A DNA stretch of 61,274 nucleotides. Origin: Paenibacillus barcinonensis (lineage in GTDB: Bacteria; Bacillota; Bacilli; Paenibacillales; Paenibacillaceae). The translations under genes and the position numbers were made by a program. The stretch covers positions 1 through 61,274 of the forward strand of contig NZ_QJSW01000029.1 in the NCBI RefSeq assembly GCF_003217495.1. The letters run 5' to 3'. The number at the start of each line of letters is the position of its first letter. The stretch's first letter is position 1. Of the stretch, positions 1-8,216 are shown in pieces. The notes below the pieces were generated by a model, which saw nothing but the letters and a program-made list of their open reading frames with translations, did no database searches and was not told the DNA's origin.

Positions 1-240
1 TTCCAGAACATCGTGGAATCCTATCAGGATGCATGGCGTGAAGTTGTGGCAGCTGCAGTGAAGCAAGGTATTCCGGTACCAGGCTTCTCCAGCGCACTGT
101 CCTACTATGACAGCTATCGTACAGAGCGTTTGCCAGCAAATCTGTTGCAAGCACAACGTGACTATTTCGGAGCGCACACATTCCAACGTGTGGACAAAGA
201 AGGCTCATTCCACTTCCAATGGATGGATAGCAACGAATAA
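1..240 (+). CDS. gnd: 6-phosphogluconate dehydrogenase (decarboxylating), C-terminal end
   Basis: Partial gene: the reading frame is open from base 1 and only the last 79 residues are present. The tail has the family's C-terminal features: a helical stretch with VPGFSSALSYYDSYR, then RLPANLLQAQRDYFGAHTF, and an ending typical of the bacterial NADP-dependent enzyme. The full protein oxidatively decarboxylates 6-phosphogluconate to ribulose 5-phosphate in the cytoplasmic pentose phosphate pathway, and this end contributes to the dimer and substrate site. A clear terminator follows 18 bases after the stop, so it ends its transcript here. The family call is secure; the rest of the gene lies outside the window. 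Confidence 0.93.
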   Translation, partial: FQNIVESYQDAWREVVAAAVKQGIPVPGFSSALSYYDSYRTERLPANLLQAQRDYFGAHTFQRVDKEGSFHFQWMDSNE

Positions 241-257
241 TATAGGCATATAACAAT

Positions 258-320
258 AACACCTCTTCTGCCTTTCCTTTTGAGTATGCTTGCTCATGGG
301 AGGCGGAGAGGTGTTTTGTT
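258..320 (+). terminator. Rho-independent terminator after gnd
   Basis: An inverted repeat begins AACACCTCTTCTGCCT and closes with AGGCGGAGAGGTGTT, with a T-rich tail (TTTTGTTT). The loop is long, about 27 bases. Confidence 0.8.
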
Positions 321-480
321 TATTTTAAAATTAAATATCATCAAATTGTAATAAAATGTACCCATCTGTAGTCTGCAAAAGATGCTGGAACCCCTCTATT
401 TACGTTATACTAGTTCAGACGGTTTAGTATCCGTTAAAATAGCAGTATATAACTTTTTGAAGGTGGGGGTTAGGAAAGGC

Positions 481-1584
481 ATGTTTGTATTTGTGGGTAT
501 TCTATTTGTGCTTGTATATGGATTATTAGTATTCTACATAGGCTGGAGCGGCTGGAGCTGGATGAAGCCGGTTGTCTCGGCCAGATTTCGCTGGTTGTAT
601 ATTGTAGCGCTTGTGTTTCTGTCCGTTTCCTTTATATTGGCGAGATTGTTTGGGAGCGTATCATTTCTCGGTATTATCGGTTCTTACTGGCTGGCAGTGT
701 TCTCGTTGTTGCTTCTAATTCTGCCGGTTATACATCTGACGCTTTGGCTGCTGCGGTTGACACGTATTCCGAGGCATCACGCTCATAAATGGGCGGGAGT
801 TGTTACCCTGGTGCTACTTGTTACAACGATGGGGTATGGTATTTATAATGCATACAGCCCAGTCGTCAGACAATATAACATCCAGATTGATAAAAAGGTG
901 GAAGGGCTGGACAAGCTGAACATTGTGATGGCAGCTGACATGCATTTTGGTCTGTTGTCAGGTCCTGCCCATGCGAAACGGATGGTGGAGGAGATCAATG
1001 CACTAAAGCCAGACCTCGTGTTATATCCAGGGGATCTGATTGACGACAATCTGGCTATGTATGAGAAAAGTGGAATTGCCGATATCATTCGTGACATCCA
1101 CGCACCTTATGGTGTGTATGCTTCACTCGGAAACCATGACAAATTTGATGGACCCGTCGAGGAACTGATTGCAGCATTGGAGAAAAGCAACATGCAGGTG
1201 CTGTATGACGACAAGATCGTTTTGGACAACAAAATTACCCTGATTGGACGTAAAGATCGCACCGAACAGGATCGGGCAGATGTGGCAACCCTGATGAAAA
1301 ATACAGATCTAAGTCAGCCTGTGATCATGATGGACCATCAGCCGTATGATCTGGATATCGCCGAGCAGAATAAAGTGGACCTGGTGGTGTCCGGTCACAC
1401 CCATCGGGGCCAGATTGCTCCAGCACAGTGGATCACACAAGCCATCTATGAAAATGATTGGGGTTATCTGCAGAAGGGCTCCATGCACTCGATCGTTACC
1501 TCAGGCTTTGGTTTCTGGGGGCCTCCGATACGGACGAGCAGTCGTTCGGAGATCGTACAGATCAATGTGACCTTTGGGCAGTGA
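481..1584 (+). CDS. Membrane-anchored metallophosphoesterase
   Basis: A 367-residue protein. The first ~125 residues hold about four hydrophobic helices; the rest is a calcineurin-like phosphoesterase domain. All metal-binding blocks are visible in order: D153-M-H155, GDLIDD, GNHD (N218-H219-D220), HQPYD and SGHTH. Known members of this YkuE/YaeI-like group are di-metal phosphohydrolases acting at the membrane, some on lipid or cell-envelope substrates; the substrate here is unknown. The start at 481 is chosen because purine-rich GGTGGGGG and AGGAAAGG lie just upstream and the hydrophobic segment begins there. The longer frame from 382 has no ribosome site. It appears to be a single-gene unit between two terminators. 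Confidence 0.85.
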   Translation: MFVFVGILFVLVYGLLVFYIGWSGWSWMKPVVSARFRWLYIVALVFLSVSFILARLFGSVSFLGIIGSYWLAVFSLLLLILPVIHLTLWLLRLTRIPRHHAHKWAGVVTLVLLVTTMGYGIYNAYSPVVRQYNIQIDKKVEGLDKLNIVMAADMHFGLLSGPAHAKRMVEEINALKPDLVLYPGDLIDDNLAMYEKSGIADIIRDIHAPYGVYASLGNHDKFDGPVEELIAALEKSNMQVLYDDKIVLDNKITLIGRKDRTEQDRADVATLMKNTDLSQPVIMMDHQPYDLDIAEQNKVDLVVSGHTHRGQIAPAQWITQAIYENDWGYLQKGSMHSIVTSGFGFWGPPIRTSSRSEIVQINVTFGQ

Positions 1585-1673
1585 AAACAGCCCCTGTAAG
1601 GGCGAGAGGGCTTCTGGTAAGGTATAAGATGCTTCATGATAAAAGCAAGTAAAAGAAATGCATATGAGAACTA

Positions 1674-1720
1674 AGGGGCTTTGCTTCGTAGGATTTTGCT
1701 ACGGAACAAAGCCTTTTTGT
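1674..1720 (+). terminator. Rho-independent terminator
   Basis: A long hairpin pairs GGCTTTGCTTCGTAG with CTACGGAACAAAGCC and is followed by TTTTTG. It ends the metallophosphoesterase transcript. Confidence 0.88.
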
Positions 1721-1795
1721 TACTGCACAATGTAAAAAGAATGACTGTATCCCAGATGAGATGATATACTGTGTTCGTATCAGGGAGGAATGGCG

Positions 1796-2368
1796 ATGAC
1801 AAAACCGATTATTGCCGTGGATATGGATGACACGATCTGTCATCTGGTCAAGCGGGCGATATACCATAACAACATTAGCTTCCCGAGCCATCCGCTTCAA
1901 TATGAAGATATGGTGCACTGGGATACTACACATTTACGTCACCCGGACAGCACACATGAGGTGTTTTACGGTCGGCCGGGTCTGTTTGAGGAACTGGAGC
2001 TTTATGATGAGTACGTAGTGGAAGAGATGAGAAAGTTAAACGAGGCGTATGATCTGATTATCGTTACAGCAGCAGAGCCGAAAACGGTATTGGAGAAATG
2101 GAATTGGCTGCAGAGGCACATGCCATTTATTAGACTTGAACAGTTTATTACATGCAAACGAAAGAATCTGCTGGCCTTCGACCTTTTGATTGATGACGGG
2201 CCGCATAATCTGGTTCCGGCTTTTGAGAGTGGGCGGAAAGTGATCTGCATCCCGCATCCATGGAATAGGCAGCAGCTTGAGCATTACGGGTTTCCACAAA
2301 TGTCTTCCTGGAAAGATGCGAAGGCACTCATTGATGAGCTCTTACATAACACCAGTGCTAGAATTTGA
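1796..2368 (+). CDS. 5'(3')-deoxyribonucleotidase-like HAD hydrolase
   Basis: A 190-residue HAD-superfamily protein of the NT5C type. Motif I is VDMDDTI near the N-terminus, a threonine in IVTAAEP gives motif II, a lysine follows in TCKRKN, and LLIDDGPHN carries the motif III/IV acidic residues. Family members remove phosphate from deoxyribonucleotides in the cytoplasm; the exact substrate is not shown. The start at 1796 is chosen over the ATG at 1790 because AGGGAGG ends at 1788, which leaves 7 bases to 1796 but only one to 1790. It sits alone between a terminator and a 230-base spacer. Confidence 0.8.
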   Translation: MTKPIIAVDMDDTICHLVKRAIYHNNISFPSHPLQYEDMVHWDTTHLRHPDSTHEVFYGRPGLFEELELYDEYVVEEMRKLNEAYDLIIVTAAEPKTVLEKWNWLQRHMPFIRLEQFITCKRKNLLAFDLLIDDGPHNLVPAFESGRKVICIPHPWNRQQLEHYGFPQMSSWKDAKALIDELLHNTSARI

Positions 2369-2598
2369 TGTTGCCTGAGATCCTGAAGAATGACTAGCAT
2401 ATCATGAGGTGCTGGTGGATAGAAAGCAGAGCGCTGATCACAGCTATAGGAGATGGCAAACGCAGCTAAACCTTGTTTAATGAAAATTTTAGAAATATAG
2501 ATTGTAATCTGGCCTACAGGTGATTAAAATAAAATTTGGAATCTGGATTGTAGCCGGAAACTATCTTTCTACTAACAGTCACAAGTGAGGTTATATGT

Positions 2599-3687
2599 AT
2601 GAGTCAACCGGTTGATCGGCCCCGGCGCATAGAGTATCTGGATCTCTACCGTGCGATTGCGATTATGGCAGTTGTGGCAATTCATGCGACATCCACAGCT
2701 GTTGCGCATTATCCTAAAAATACGTTTGATCATGATTTGTTTTATTTCTGGAATACGTTTTTGCAATTTGCAGTGCCAGCCTTTTTATTTCTATCTTCCT
2801 TGGTGTTGTTTTACAACTATAACGGGAAGCTGAATGAACAGGGATGGGTGCGTTCTTTTTACAAAAAGCGTATGTTCTACATCTTTATTCCTTACATTGC
2901 GTGGTCCTTCATTTATTTTGTCATTAAGAAGCTGCTGGCCGGCAAGGAGCCAATGGAAGACAGTATGCAGCTTGTCAAGCAGTTGCTAATGGGCACGGCT
3001 CATACACATTTGTACTTTTTTTTAATTATCCTTCAGTTTTATATCGTGTTTCCCTGGATACTTGCCTTAACGAAACAATCTTGGTTTAAACGATATATGC
3101 CGTTGTACTTTATAGCGGGGCAAGCGCTGTTCTACATATTGCATTTACAATTTCATTTTGAACGAACAGGCAGCCTGTTACCGAGTTATTTGATTGTCAT
3201 TGGTGTTGGGGCATGGATTGGGCTGAACTTTGATTCCATAATGAAACAAATGAATCGTTTCCGTTATTTATTACTAGGTGTGCTTTTAGGTACAGGGTCA
3301 CTAACCATGTATGCCACCGAAACAATCAAAACCGTGCTGATGGAATGGCCGATTCTAACCTTTACGAGCCTGTTCTTCATTCGCAATGCCTTTACACTAT
3401 CTGCTTGTTTGCTTTTGTTAATGGTTAGTGAACGAGTAGGCACGAGAAAGCGGCGGAACGAACACAAGTCTGCTCGTTTAATGGACTCTTTAGGCACTGT
3501 AGCTTTTGGTATTTTTTTAATTCATCCCTTAATTCTACTGTTTTGGAGACGAGAGTTTACGGATGATCTTGCCCGTCATTTTAATTTGGGAATTGTATTA
3601 TCCTACATCGCAGCATTGCTGATATCCTGGTTATGCGCCATCGGGTTACGCCGTTTGAAGTGGGGATGGGTACTCATCGGACGTTAA
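2599..3687 (+). CDS. Acyltransferase family 3 membrane protein
   Basis: A 362-residue integral membrane protein with about ten hydrophobic helices. The N-terminus carries the family signature: charged RRIEYLDLYRAIAIMAVVAIHA, with an arginine and a histidine in the first helix. The C-terminal helix has FGIFLIHPLILL. Members of this family (PF01757; OatA and WecH types) move acyl groups, usually acetyl, onto sugars of the cell wall, exopolysaccharide or lipids across the membrane. The acceptor cannot be told here. The ribosome site GTGAGG lies about 9 bases before the ATG, and a terminator follows, so it is monocistronic. Confidence 0.83.
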   Translation: MSQPVDRPRRIEYLDLYRAIAIMAVVAIHATSTAVAHYPKNTFDHDLFYFWNTFLQFAVPAFLFLSSLVLFYNYNGKLNEQGWVRSFYKKRMFYIFIPYIAWSFIYFVIKKLLAGKEPMEDSMQLVKQLLMGTAHTHLYFFLIILQFYIVFPWILALTKQSWFKRYMPLYFIAGQALFYILHLQFHFERTGSLLPSYLIVIGVGAWIGLNFDSIMKQMNRFRYLLLGVLLGTGSLTMYATETIKTVLMEWPILTFTSLFFIRNAFTLSACLLLLMVSERVGTRKRRNEHKSARLMDSLGTVAFGIFLIHPLILLFWRREFTDDLARHFNLGIVLSYIAALLISWLCAIGLRRLKWGWVLIGR

Positions 3688-3730
3688 GAATAGTCATCAT
3701 CTGTTTAATAGAATAGGTTAATAAGTACAA

Positions 3731-3780
3731 AGAGAATTTAAGCACCTTTCTGCGGAAAGAGCTTGAATTCTCTTTTTTAT
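3731..3780 (+). terminator. Rho-independent terminator after the acyltransferase
   Basis: AGAGAATTTAAGC pairs with GCTTGAATTCTCT, followed by TTTTTTAT. Confidence 0.85.
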
Positions 3781-3894
3781 TTGCGTGATAGCAGGTATGA
3801 TGAATAAATGTCCAATAAATAGAATTTATGGGATGAGGATGCGTTGCTGCTCGATATATACTATACAATACAAAGATCTAGGGAGGGGCATATT

Positions 3895-4455
3895 TTGAAG
3901 CTGGTTATTATTTTTGGGCCACAGGCTGTGGGGAAAATGACTGTTGGACAGGAATTGGAGAAAATCACCGATCTCAGGTTGTTCCATAATCATATGACCA
4001 TTGACCTGGTATCCCCATTTTTCAGTTACGGTACCCCGGAAGGGAAACATCTGGTCGGATTATTCAGGGAGGAAATGTTCCAGGCTGTTGCCAAGAGTGA
4101 CTTGCCAGGGCTTATTTTCACTTATGTATGGGCCTTTGATCTCGAACAGGATGTTGCTTACATTCGAGATCTTACCAACATGTTTGCGGCTCGGGGTGCT
4201 GAGGTGTATTACGTAGAACTGGAGGCAGAAGTGTCGGAACGGCTGGAACGCAATAAAAGTGAGAACCGGCTTCAACATAAACCGACAAAGAGAGACCTTG
4301 CTTGGTCTGAGCAGGATTTGCTCGATTCCATGAAGTATTATCGATTGAATTCGAAACCGGGGGAGATTACACATGAGCCTTATCTTAGGATAAATAATAC
4401 AAATATAAGTCCCGAGCAAACGGCACGGTTAATTCAGGAGTACTTCAGTTTGTAG
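3895..4455 (+). CDS. P-loop nucleotide kinase-like protein
   Basis: A 186-residue protein with a Walker A loop at the N-terminus (GPQAVGKMT), right after a hydrophobic first strand (LVIIFG). The layout resembles small nucleoside or shikimate kinase folds: an acidic strand end in FTYVWAFDLEQD, and arginine-rich RLERNKSENR that could form a lid. No substrate is evident. The start is a TTG at 3895, with GGGAGGGG ending 6 bases upstream; the in-frame ATG at 3844 has no ribosome site and would add a 17-residue tail ahead of the first beta strand. A possible -10 (TATACT) lies near 3857. Confidence 0.65.
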   Translation: MKLVIIFGPQAVGKMTVGQELEKITDLRLFHNHMTIDLVSPFFSYGTPEGKHLVGLFREEMFQAVAKSDLPGLIFTYVWAFDLEQDVAYIRDLTNMFAARGAEVYYVELEAEVSERLERNKSENRLQHKPTKRDLAWSEQDLLDSMKYYRLNSKPGEITHEPYLRINNTNISPEQTARLIQEYFSL

Positions 4456-4494
4456 TTTATTACAATTTACGAGATCGTCACAAGGAGGAGAACA

Positions 4495-4800
4495 ATGTAC
4501 TTTTTTATGCTGTTTTTGGTTGGTGTCGTATTATGTTTTTTGTTTCCGTATGGTCCAATCATCGTTGGAGGGATTGTTTTTGCAGTGGTCATTGATCACT
4601 ATCGCCAAACGGCATATATGCGTGAAGATATTCAGGCAATCAAAAACCATTTGAAATTAATGAACAAGGCGGAGCAGGAGGAGTACGAGATGGAGCAGGC
4701 CTATCAAAGTGTAGATCGGATTCCGTCGGAAAGAATGGAGGTTATTAATCGTAAAATTGAAATGGAGCTTGAGCGGGAGCGCAAAAATAAAGAAACATAA
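4495..4800 (+). CDS. Small membrane protein with cytoplasmic charged tail
   Basis: A 101-residue protein. The first ~35 residues are almost wholly hydrophobic and form one long or two short helices around FPYGPII. The rest is a highly charged, probably helical tail rich in Glu, Lys and Arg. A strong ribosome site (AAGGAGGAGAAC) precedes the ATG. It starts 39 bases after the P-loop gene and may be cotranscribed with it. I do not recognise the family and propose no function. A weak hairpin (GGATA...TATCC, then TTTTG) lies 30 bases beyond the stop. Confidence 0.7.
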   Translation: MYFFMLFLVGVVLCFLFPYGPIIVGGIVFAVVIDHYRQTAYMREDIQAIKNHLKLMNKAEQEEYEMEQAYQSVDRIPSERMEVINRKIEMELERERKNKET

Positions 4801-5049
4801 CAATTCTTTTGATGATTACAACATATTTAGGATAAAAACTATAAATATCCTTTTGTATCGTGTGCACGTTTGTTATCGGGATATGAGGATGGGATTTTAC
4901 GTCATCAAGTGATTGTTTTTGTGTTGCATTAAACAGTGAAATGATATACCATGAACGCACATATAGTTCACATTGAAGAGATTAGGGCATTTCCAGAAAC
5001 CTCAAGGCGCAGGTATGGTTTGCCTTTTTCTGTATATTGGAGTGATGAA

Positions 5050-5889
5050 GTGAAAATCGAGAAGGTGTTAAACAATAATGCGGTTGTAGCCATCAAGGAT
5101 GAACAGGAAGTTATTGTTATTGGCCGAGGGATCGCTTTCCAGAAACGGGCGGGCGATATGATCTCGGACCAGCATGTTGACAAGGTATTTACTTTACAGA
5201 ATGAAGATATTCAGGAAAACTTCAAGGCATTAATCGCCAGTATCCCGCTTGAGTACATGAAAGTGTCTGAAGAAATTATCGCTTATGCCAAGCTGAGGCT
5301 GGGCAAAAAGTTAAATGACAGCATTTATCTGCATCTGACGGATCATATTCATTTTGCTATTGAGCGTTACCGAAACAACCTTCCGATTCGCAATGGCTTG
5401 TTATGGGAGACCAAACAGCTGTACAAGGATGAGTATGAAGTAGGACTTGAGGCGTTAAATATGATTTGTGATCAGTTTGGTGTGCTTTTGCCTGAGGATG
5501 AGGCGGGGTTCATGGCGCTGCATTTTGTCAATGCTGCACTGAATGAGGAGATGCCTAACATTCGTAATATGACACAAGTGATGCAGGAGATTCTGACCAT
5601 TATCAAATATCACTTCAAAATGGACTTTGATGAGAATGCACTGAACTACACTCGTTTTGTGACACACTTGAAGTTTTTCGCCCAGCGTCTGGTGAAGGGA
5701 AAACACTACAAGAGCAACAACGACGAGGAATTGTTCCAGATGATTAAGAAAAAGTACCCAGATGCACATAAGTGCTCTGAAAAAATAAAAAAATTCATTG
5801 AAAATAACTACACTTATCAACTGACTGACGAAGAAATGATGTATTTAACGATTCATATCGAGAGAGTAGTTAATGCGACTTCCGAGTAA
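5050..5889 (+). CDS. licT: BglG/LicT-family transcription antiterminator
   Basis: A 279-residue regulator. Residues 1-55 are the co-antiterminator RNA-binding domain (VKIEKVLNNNAVVA start, with IVIGRGIAFQKRAGD). Two PRD domains follow, with candidate phosphorylated histidines in HLTDHIHFAIERY, FVTHLKFFAQR and YLTIHIERV. When the beta-glucoside PTS is transporting sugar, the family protein is active and binds RAT hairpins to block termination. The GTG at 5050 is chosen because KIxKVxNNN is the invariant LicT start and GGAG lies 8 bases upstream; the longer frame from 4951 would add 33 unrelated residues. It lies directly upstream of bglP, whose leader holds two RAT-like elements. Confidence 0.92.
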   Translation: MKIEKVLNNNAVVAIKDEQEVIVIGRGIAFQKRAGDMISDQHVDKVFTLQNEDIQENFKALIASIPLEYMKVSEEIIAYAKLRLGKKLNDSIYLHLTDHIHFAIERYRNNLPIRNGLLWETKQLYKDEYEVGLEALNMICDQFGVLLPEDEAGFMALHFVNAALNEEMPNIRNMTQVMQEILTIIKYHFKMDFDENALNYTRFVTHLKFFAQRLVKGKHYKSNNDEELFQMIKKKYPDAHKCSEKIKKFIENNYTYQLTDEEMMYLTIHIERVVNATSE

Positions 5890-5923
5890 TCATGCGGATG
5901 GATGGATCAAATAAAAAAAATGC

Positions 5924-5952
5924 TTGCAAATGTAGTTCAGATGTACTATGAT
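5924..5952 (+). promoter_or_regulatory. Vegetative promoter of bglP
   Basis: TTGCAA (5924-5929), a 17-base spacer and TATGAT (5947-5952) match a SigA promoter. Transcription would begin near 5959, giving a leader of about 270 bases that holds the RAT elements. Confidence 0.7.
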
Positions 5953-5962
5953 GATCCCAAGA

Positions 5963-5976
5963 AGTAAGCGCATACA
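5963..5976 (+). promoter_or_regulatory. Candidate CcpA cre site
   Basis: AGTAAGCGCATACA agrees with the cre consensus TGWAANCGNTNWCA except at two positions. It sits just downstream of the predicted transcription start, a position where CcpA commonly blocks transcription. This fits catabolite repression of a beta-glucoside operon. It rests on sequence match only. Confidence 0.5.
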
Positions 5977-5985
5977 TGATCAAAC

Positions 5986-6014
5986 GGGTTGTGACTGTTC
6001 AATCAGGCAATTCC
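5986..6014 (+). promoter_or_regulatory. RAT element 1 (LicT target)
   Basis: GGGTTGTGACTG, the loop TTCAAT and CAGGCAATTCC reproduce the BglG-family ribonucleic antiterminator layout (GGNTTGTNACTG ... CAGGCAANNCC). No strong terminator with a T-run directly overlaps it. Confidence 0.7.
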
Positions 6015-6088
6015 GGCCGTAAGGCCCAAGGGTTGATCGTTGTGCTTGCCAAGCATCTTAATCAAATACCAATGTGTACAGCCTTACA

Positions 6089-6190
6089 GGGTTGCAACCG
6101 TTAAGGGCAAAACCTGAATTGCTGAATAACATGACTGATTTCCGGATATTCCGGTACGTTGTGATTGTTCAGTAGTTCAGGTTTTCTTTG
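6089..6190 (+). promoter_or_regulatory. RAT element 2 overlapping a conditional terminator
   Basis: RAT 2 spans 6089-6114 (GGGTTGCAACCG, TTAA, GGGCAAAACC). Its 3' end, AAAACCTGAA, is also the 5' arm of a long terminator hairpin. That hairpin's 3' arm is TTCAGGTTTT at about 6175-6185, followed by CTTTGTTT. The two structures are mutually exclusive, which is the LicT switch: bound LicT stabilises the RAT and lets transcription enter bglP. Confidence 0.82.
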
Positions 6191-6226
6191 TTTCACAGGC
6201 ATGGGGAGTCTACTTAGAGAGGAAGA

Positions 6227-8146
6227 ATGACAATGAGCAACTACGATCAATTGGCAAAAGACATTCTGTCACGGGTCGGTGGCCCGAAGAACGTAAACAG
6301 TGTATTTCATTGTGTGACAAGATTGCGGTTTAAACTGAAAGATGAAAGCGTAGCCAAAACAGAAGAATTGAAAAATATGCCGGGTGTCATTACGGTAATG
6401 CAGAGTGGAGGGCAATACCAGGTCGTAATCGGCAATGAAGTGCCCGATGTATATAAAGCGGTAGTTAAAGCAGGTAATTTGTCTGCTGAAGGCCAAGTAG
6501 ATGAGAACGATGCCGATTCAGGCCCGAAGGGCAATTTATTTAACCGTTTTGTAGATATGATCTCCGGGGTATTTACCCCAGTGCTTGGATTGCTTGCAGC
6601 GACGGGGATGATTAAAGGTTTCACAGCGATGTTCGTGTCCTTGGGATGGATCACAAATACTGAAGGCACGTATGCCTTGTTAAACGCCATTGGGGATTGT
6701 TTATTTTACTTCTTCCCGATCTTCCTTGGATACACAGCCATTAAAAAATTTGGCGGAAGTCCATTCCTGGGTATGGCCATCGGTGCTTCGTTAGTCTACC
6801 CGACACTTGCGGGAATCCGCGCTGGTGAGCCGTTATACACCTTGTTTGCCGGCACCTTGTTTGAATCACCGATTCGGATTGAATTTCTAGGTATTCCGGT
6901 CATTTTGATGGATTATGCCTCATCCGTTATTCCGATTATCATAGCAACGTTCTTCGCAGTCAAAATTGAACGTTTCTTCAAAAAGGTAATGCCTAAAGTA
7001 GTTAGCAACTTCCTGGTTCCATTCTGTACTTTGCTTGTAATTGTACCCCTTACATTTTTGCTTATTGGCCCGATTGCGACATGGGCAGGTCAGCTGTTAG
7101 GTGCTTTCACATCTTCCATTTACGGATTGAGCCCTGTACTTACAGGACTTGTAATCGGCGGTTTGTGGCAAGTATTCGTCTTGTTCGGACTCCACTGGGG
7201 ACTTGTGCCATTGGTATTTGTTAACCTGGCAACCCTTGGCTATGATTCGATTCTGGCGCTCTCTTTTGCAGCTTCCTTTGCTCAAATCGGTGCAGTGCTT
7301 GCGGTTATGCTGAAAACCAAAAGCCAAAAGCTCAAAACACTTGGTGCACCTGCTTTTATCTCGGGTATATTCGGTGTTACGGAACCAGCGATTTACGGTG
7401 TGACCCTGCCACTTAAAAAACCATTTATTATGAGCTGTATTGCCGGTGGTATTGGTGGCGGTATCCTTGGTCTTGTTGGTACGAAAGGTTACATCATTGG
7501 TGGTCTTGGCGTCTTCGGTTATCCGAGCTATGTGAGTCCTACAGAGGGAATGAACTCCGTATTCTACTGGACCGTGGCAGCAACCATTATCGCATTCATT
7601 CTTGGTTTCATCTTGACGTATGTTGTAGGCTTCAAAGATCCGGTTGAAAAAACAGCTGCTCCAGCGCCAGTGCTTGATCCTAACCCGAACAACCGTTATG
7701 AAATTGTAAGCCCAATGGCAGGTGAAGTGGTTGAACTGAAAGAGATTAATGACGTTACGTTTGCAGGAGAGCATATGGGTAAAGGCATTGCAATTCGTCC
7801 TGTCAGTGGCAGAGTTGTATCACCAATTACAGGTGTTGTGCAAACTGTTTATCGTACGAAACATGCGATCGGTCTTGTATCCGATGATGGTGTTGAAATG
7901 TTAATTCATATTGGTCAGGATACAGTTCAATTGAAGGGCCAGCATTTCACTGCACATGTGAAGGATGGGGATCGTGTCAATGCAGGTGATCTGATTATGG
8001 AGTTTGACCTTCAAGCGATCAAAGATGCAGGCTATGAGACGATTACTCCAATTATCATTGCTAATACTTCTAATTATCTGGATGTTGTCACTACCAAGAT
8101 CGCCAGTGTGAACGAGAAGGATAAGCTGTTAACGGTACTCGGCTAA
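6227..8146 (+). CDS. bglP: Beta-glucoside PTS transporter, EIIBCA
   Basis: A 639-residue PTS permease in the order B-C-A. The EIIB domain has its phosphocysteine at C29 in VFHCVTRLRF. The EIIC domain (about 105-470) is a run of membrane helices with GVTEPAIYG. The EIIA domain (about 490-639) carries the phosphohistidine at about H561 in MLIHIGQDTV. It takes up beta-glucosides such as salicin, arbutin or cellobiose and phosphorylates them on entry; EIIB also phosphorylates LicT to inactivate it when sugar is absent. Two ATGs (6227, 6233) can use the AGAGAGGAAG ribosome site; the first is taken, though 6233 is better spaced. It is the first structural gene of a bglPH unit. Confidence 0.93.
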   Translation: MTMSNYDQLAKDILSRVGGPKNVNSVFHCVTRLRFKLKDESVAKTEELKNMPGVITVMQSGGQYQVVIGNEVPDVYKAVVKAGNLSAEGQVDENDADSGPKGNLFNRFVDMISGVFTPVLGLLAATGMIKGFTAMFVSLGWITNTEGTYALLNAIGDCLFYFFPIFLGYTAIKKFGGSPFLGMAIGASLVYPTLAGIRAGEPLYTLFAGTLFESPIRIEFLGIPVILMDYASSVIPIIIATFFAVKIERFFKKVMPKVVSNFLVPFCTLLVIVPLTFLLIGPIATWAGQLLGAFTSSIYGLSPVLTGLVIGGLWQVFVLFGLHWGLVPLVFVNLATLGYDSILALSFAASFAQIGAVLAVMLKTKSQKLKTLGAPAFISGIFGVTEPAIYGVTLPLKKPFIMSCIAGGIGGGILGLVGTKGYIIGGLGVFGYPSYVSPTEGMNSVFYWTVAATIIAFILGFILTYVVGFKDPVEKTAAPAPVLDPNPNNRYEIVSPMAGEVVELKEINDVTFAGEHMGKGIAIRPVSGRVVSPITGVVQTVYRTKHAIGLVSDDGVEMLIHIGQDTVQLKGQHFTAHVKDGDRVNAGDLIMEFDLQAIKDAGYETITPIIIANTSNYLDVVTTKIASVNEKDKLLTVLG

Positions 8147-8216
8147 TCGGGATTGATCTAGTCTGACTCATCCGATAGCAAGCCCAAGCCCTATGATGAA
8201 TAGGAGGAATACTTCA

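Noticed and set aside
7097..7774. 225-codon minus-strand ORF within bglP
   Set aside because: It is antisense to a clear EIIC domain and has no start signals.
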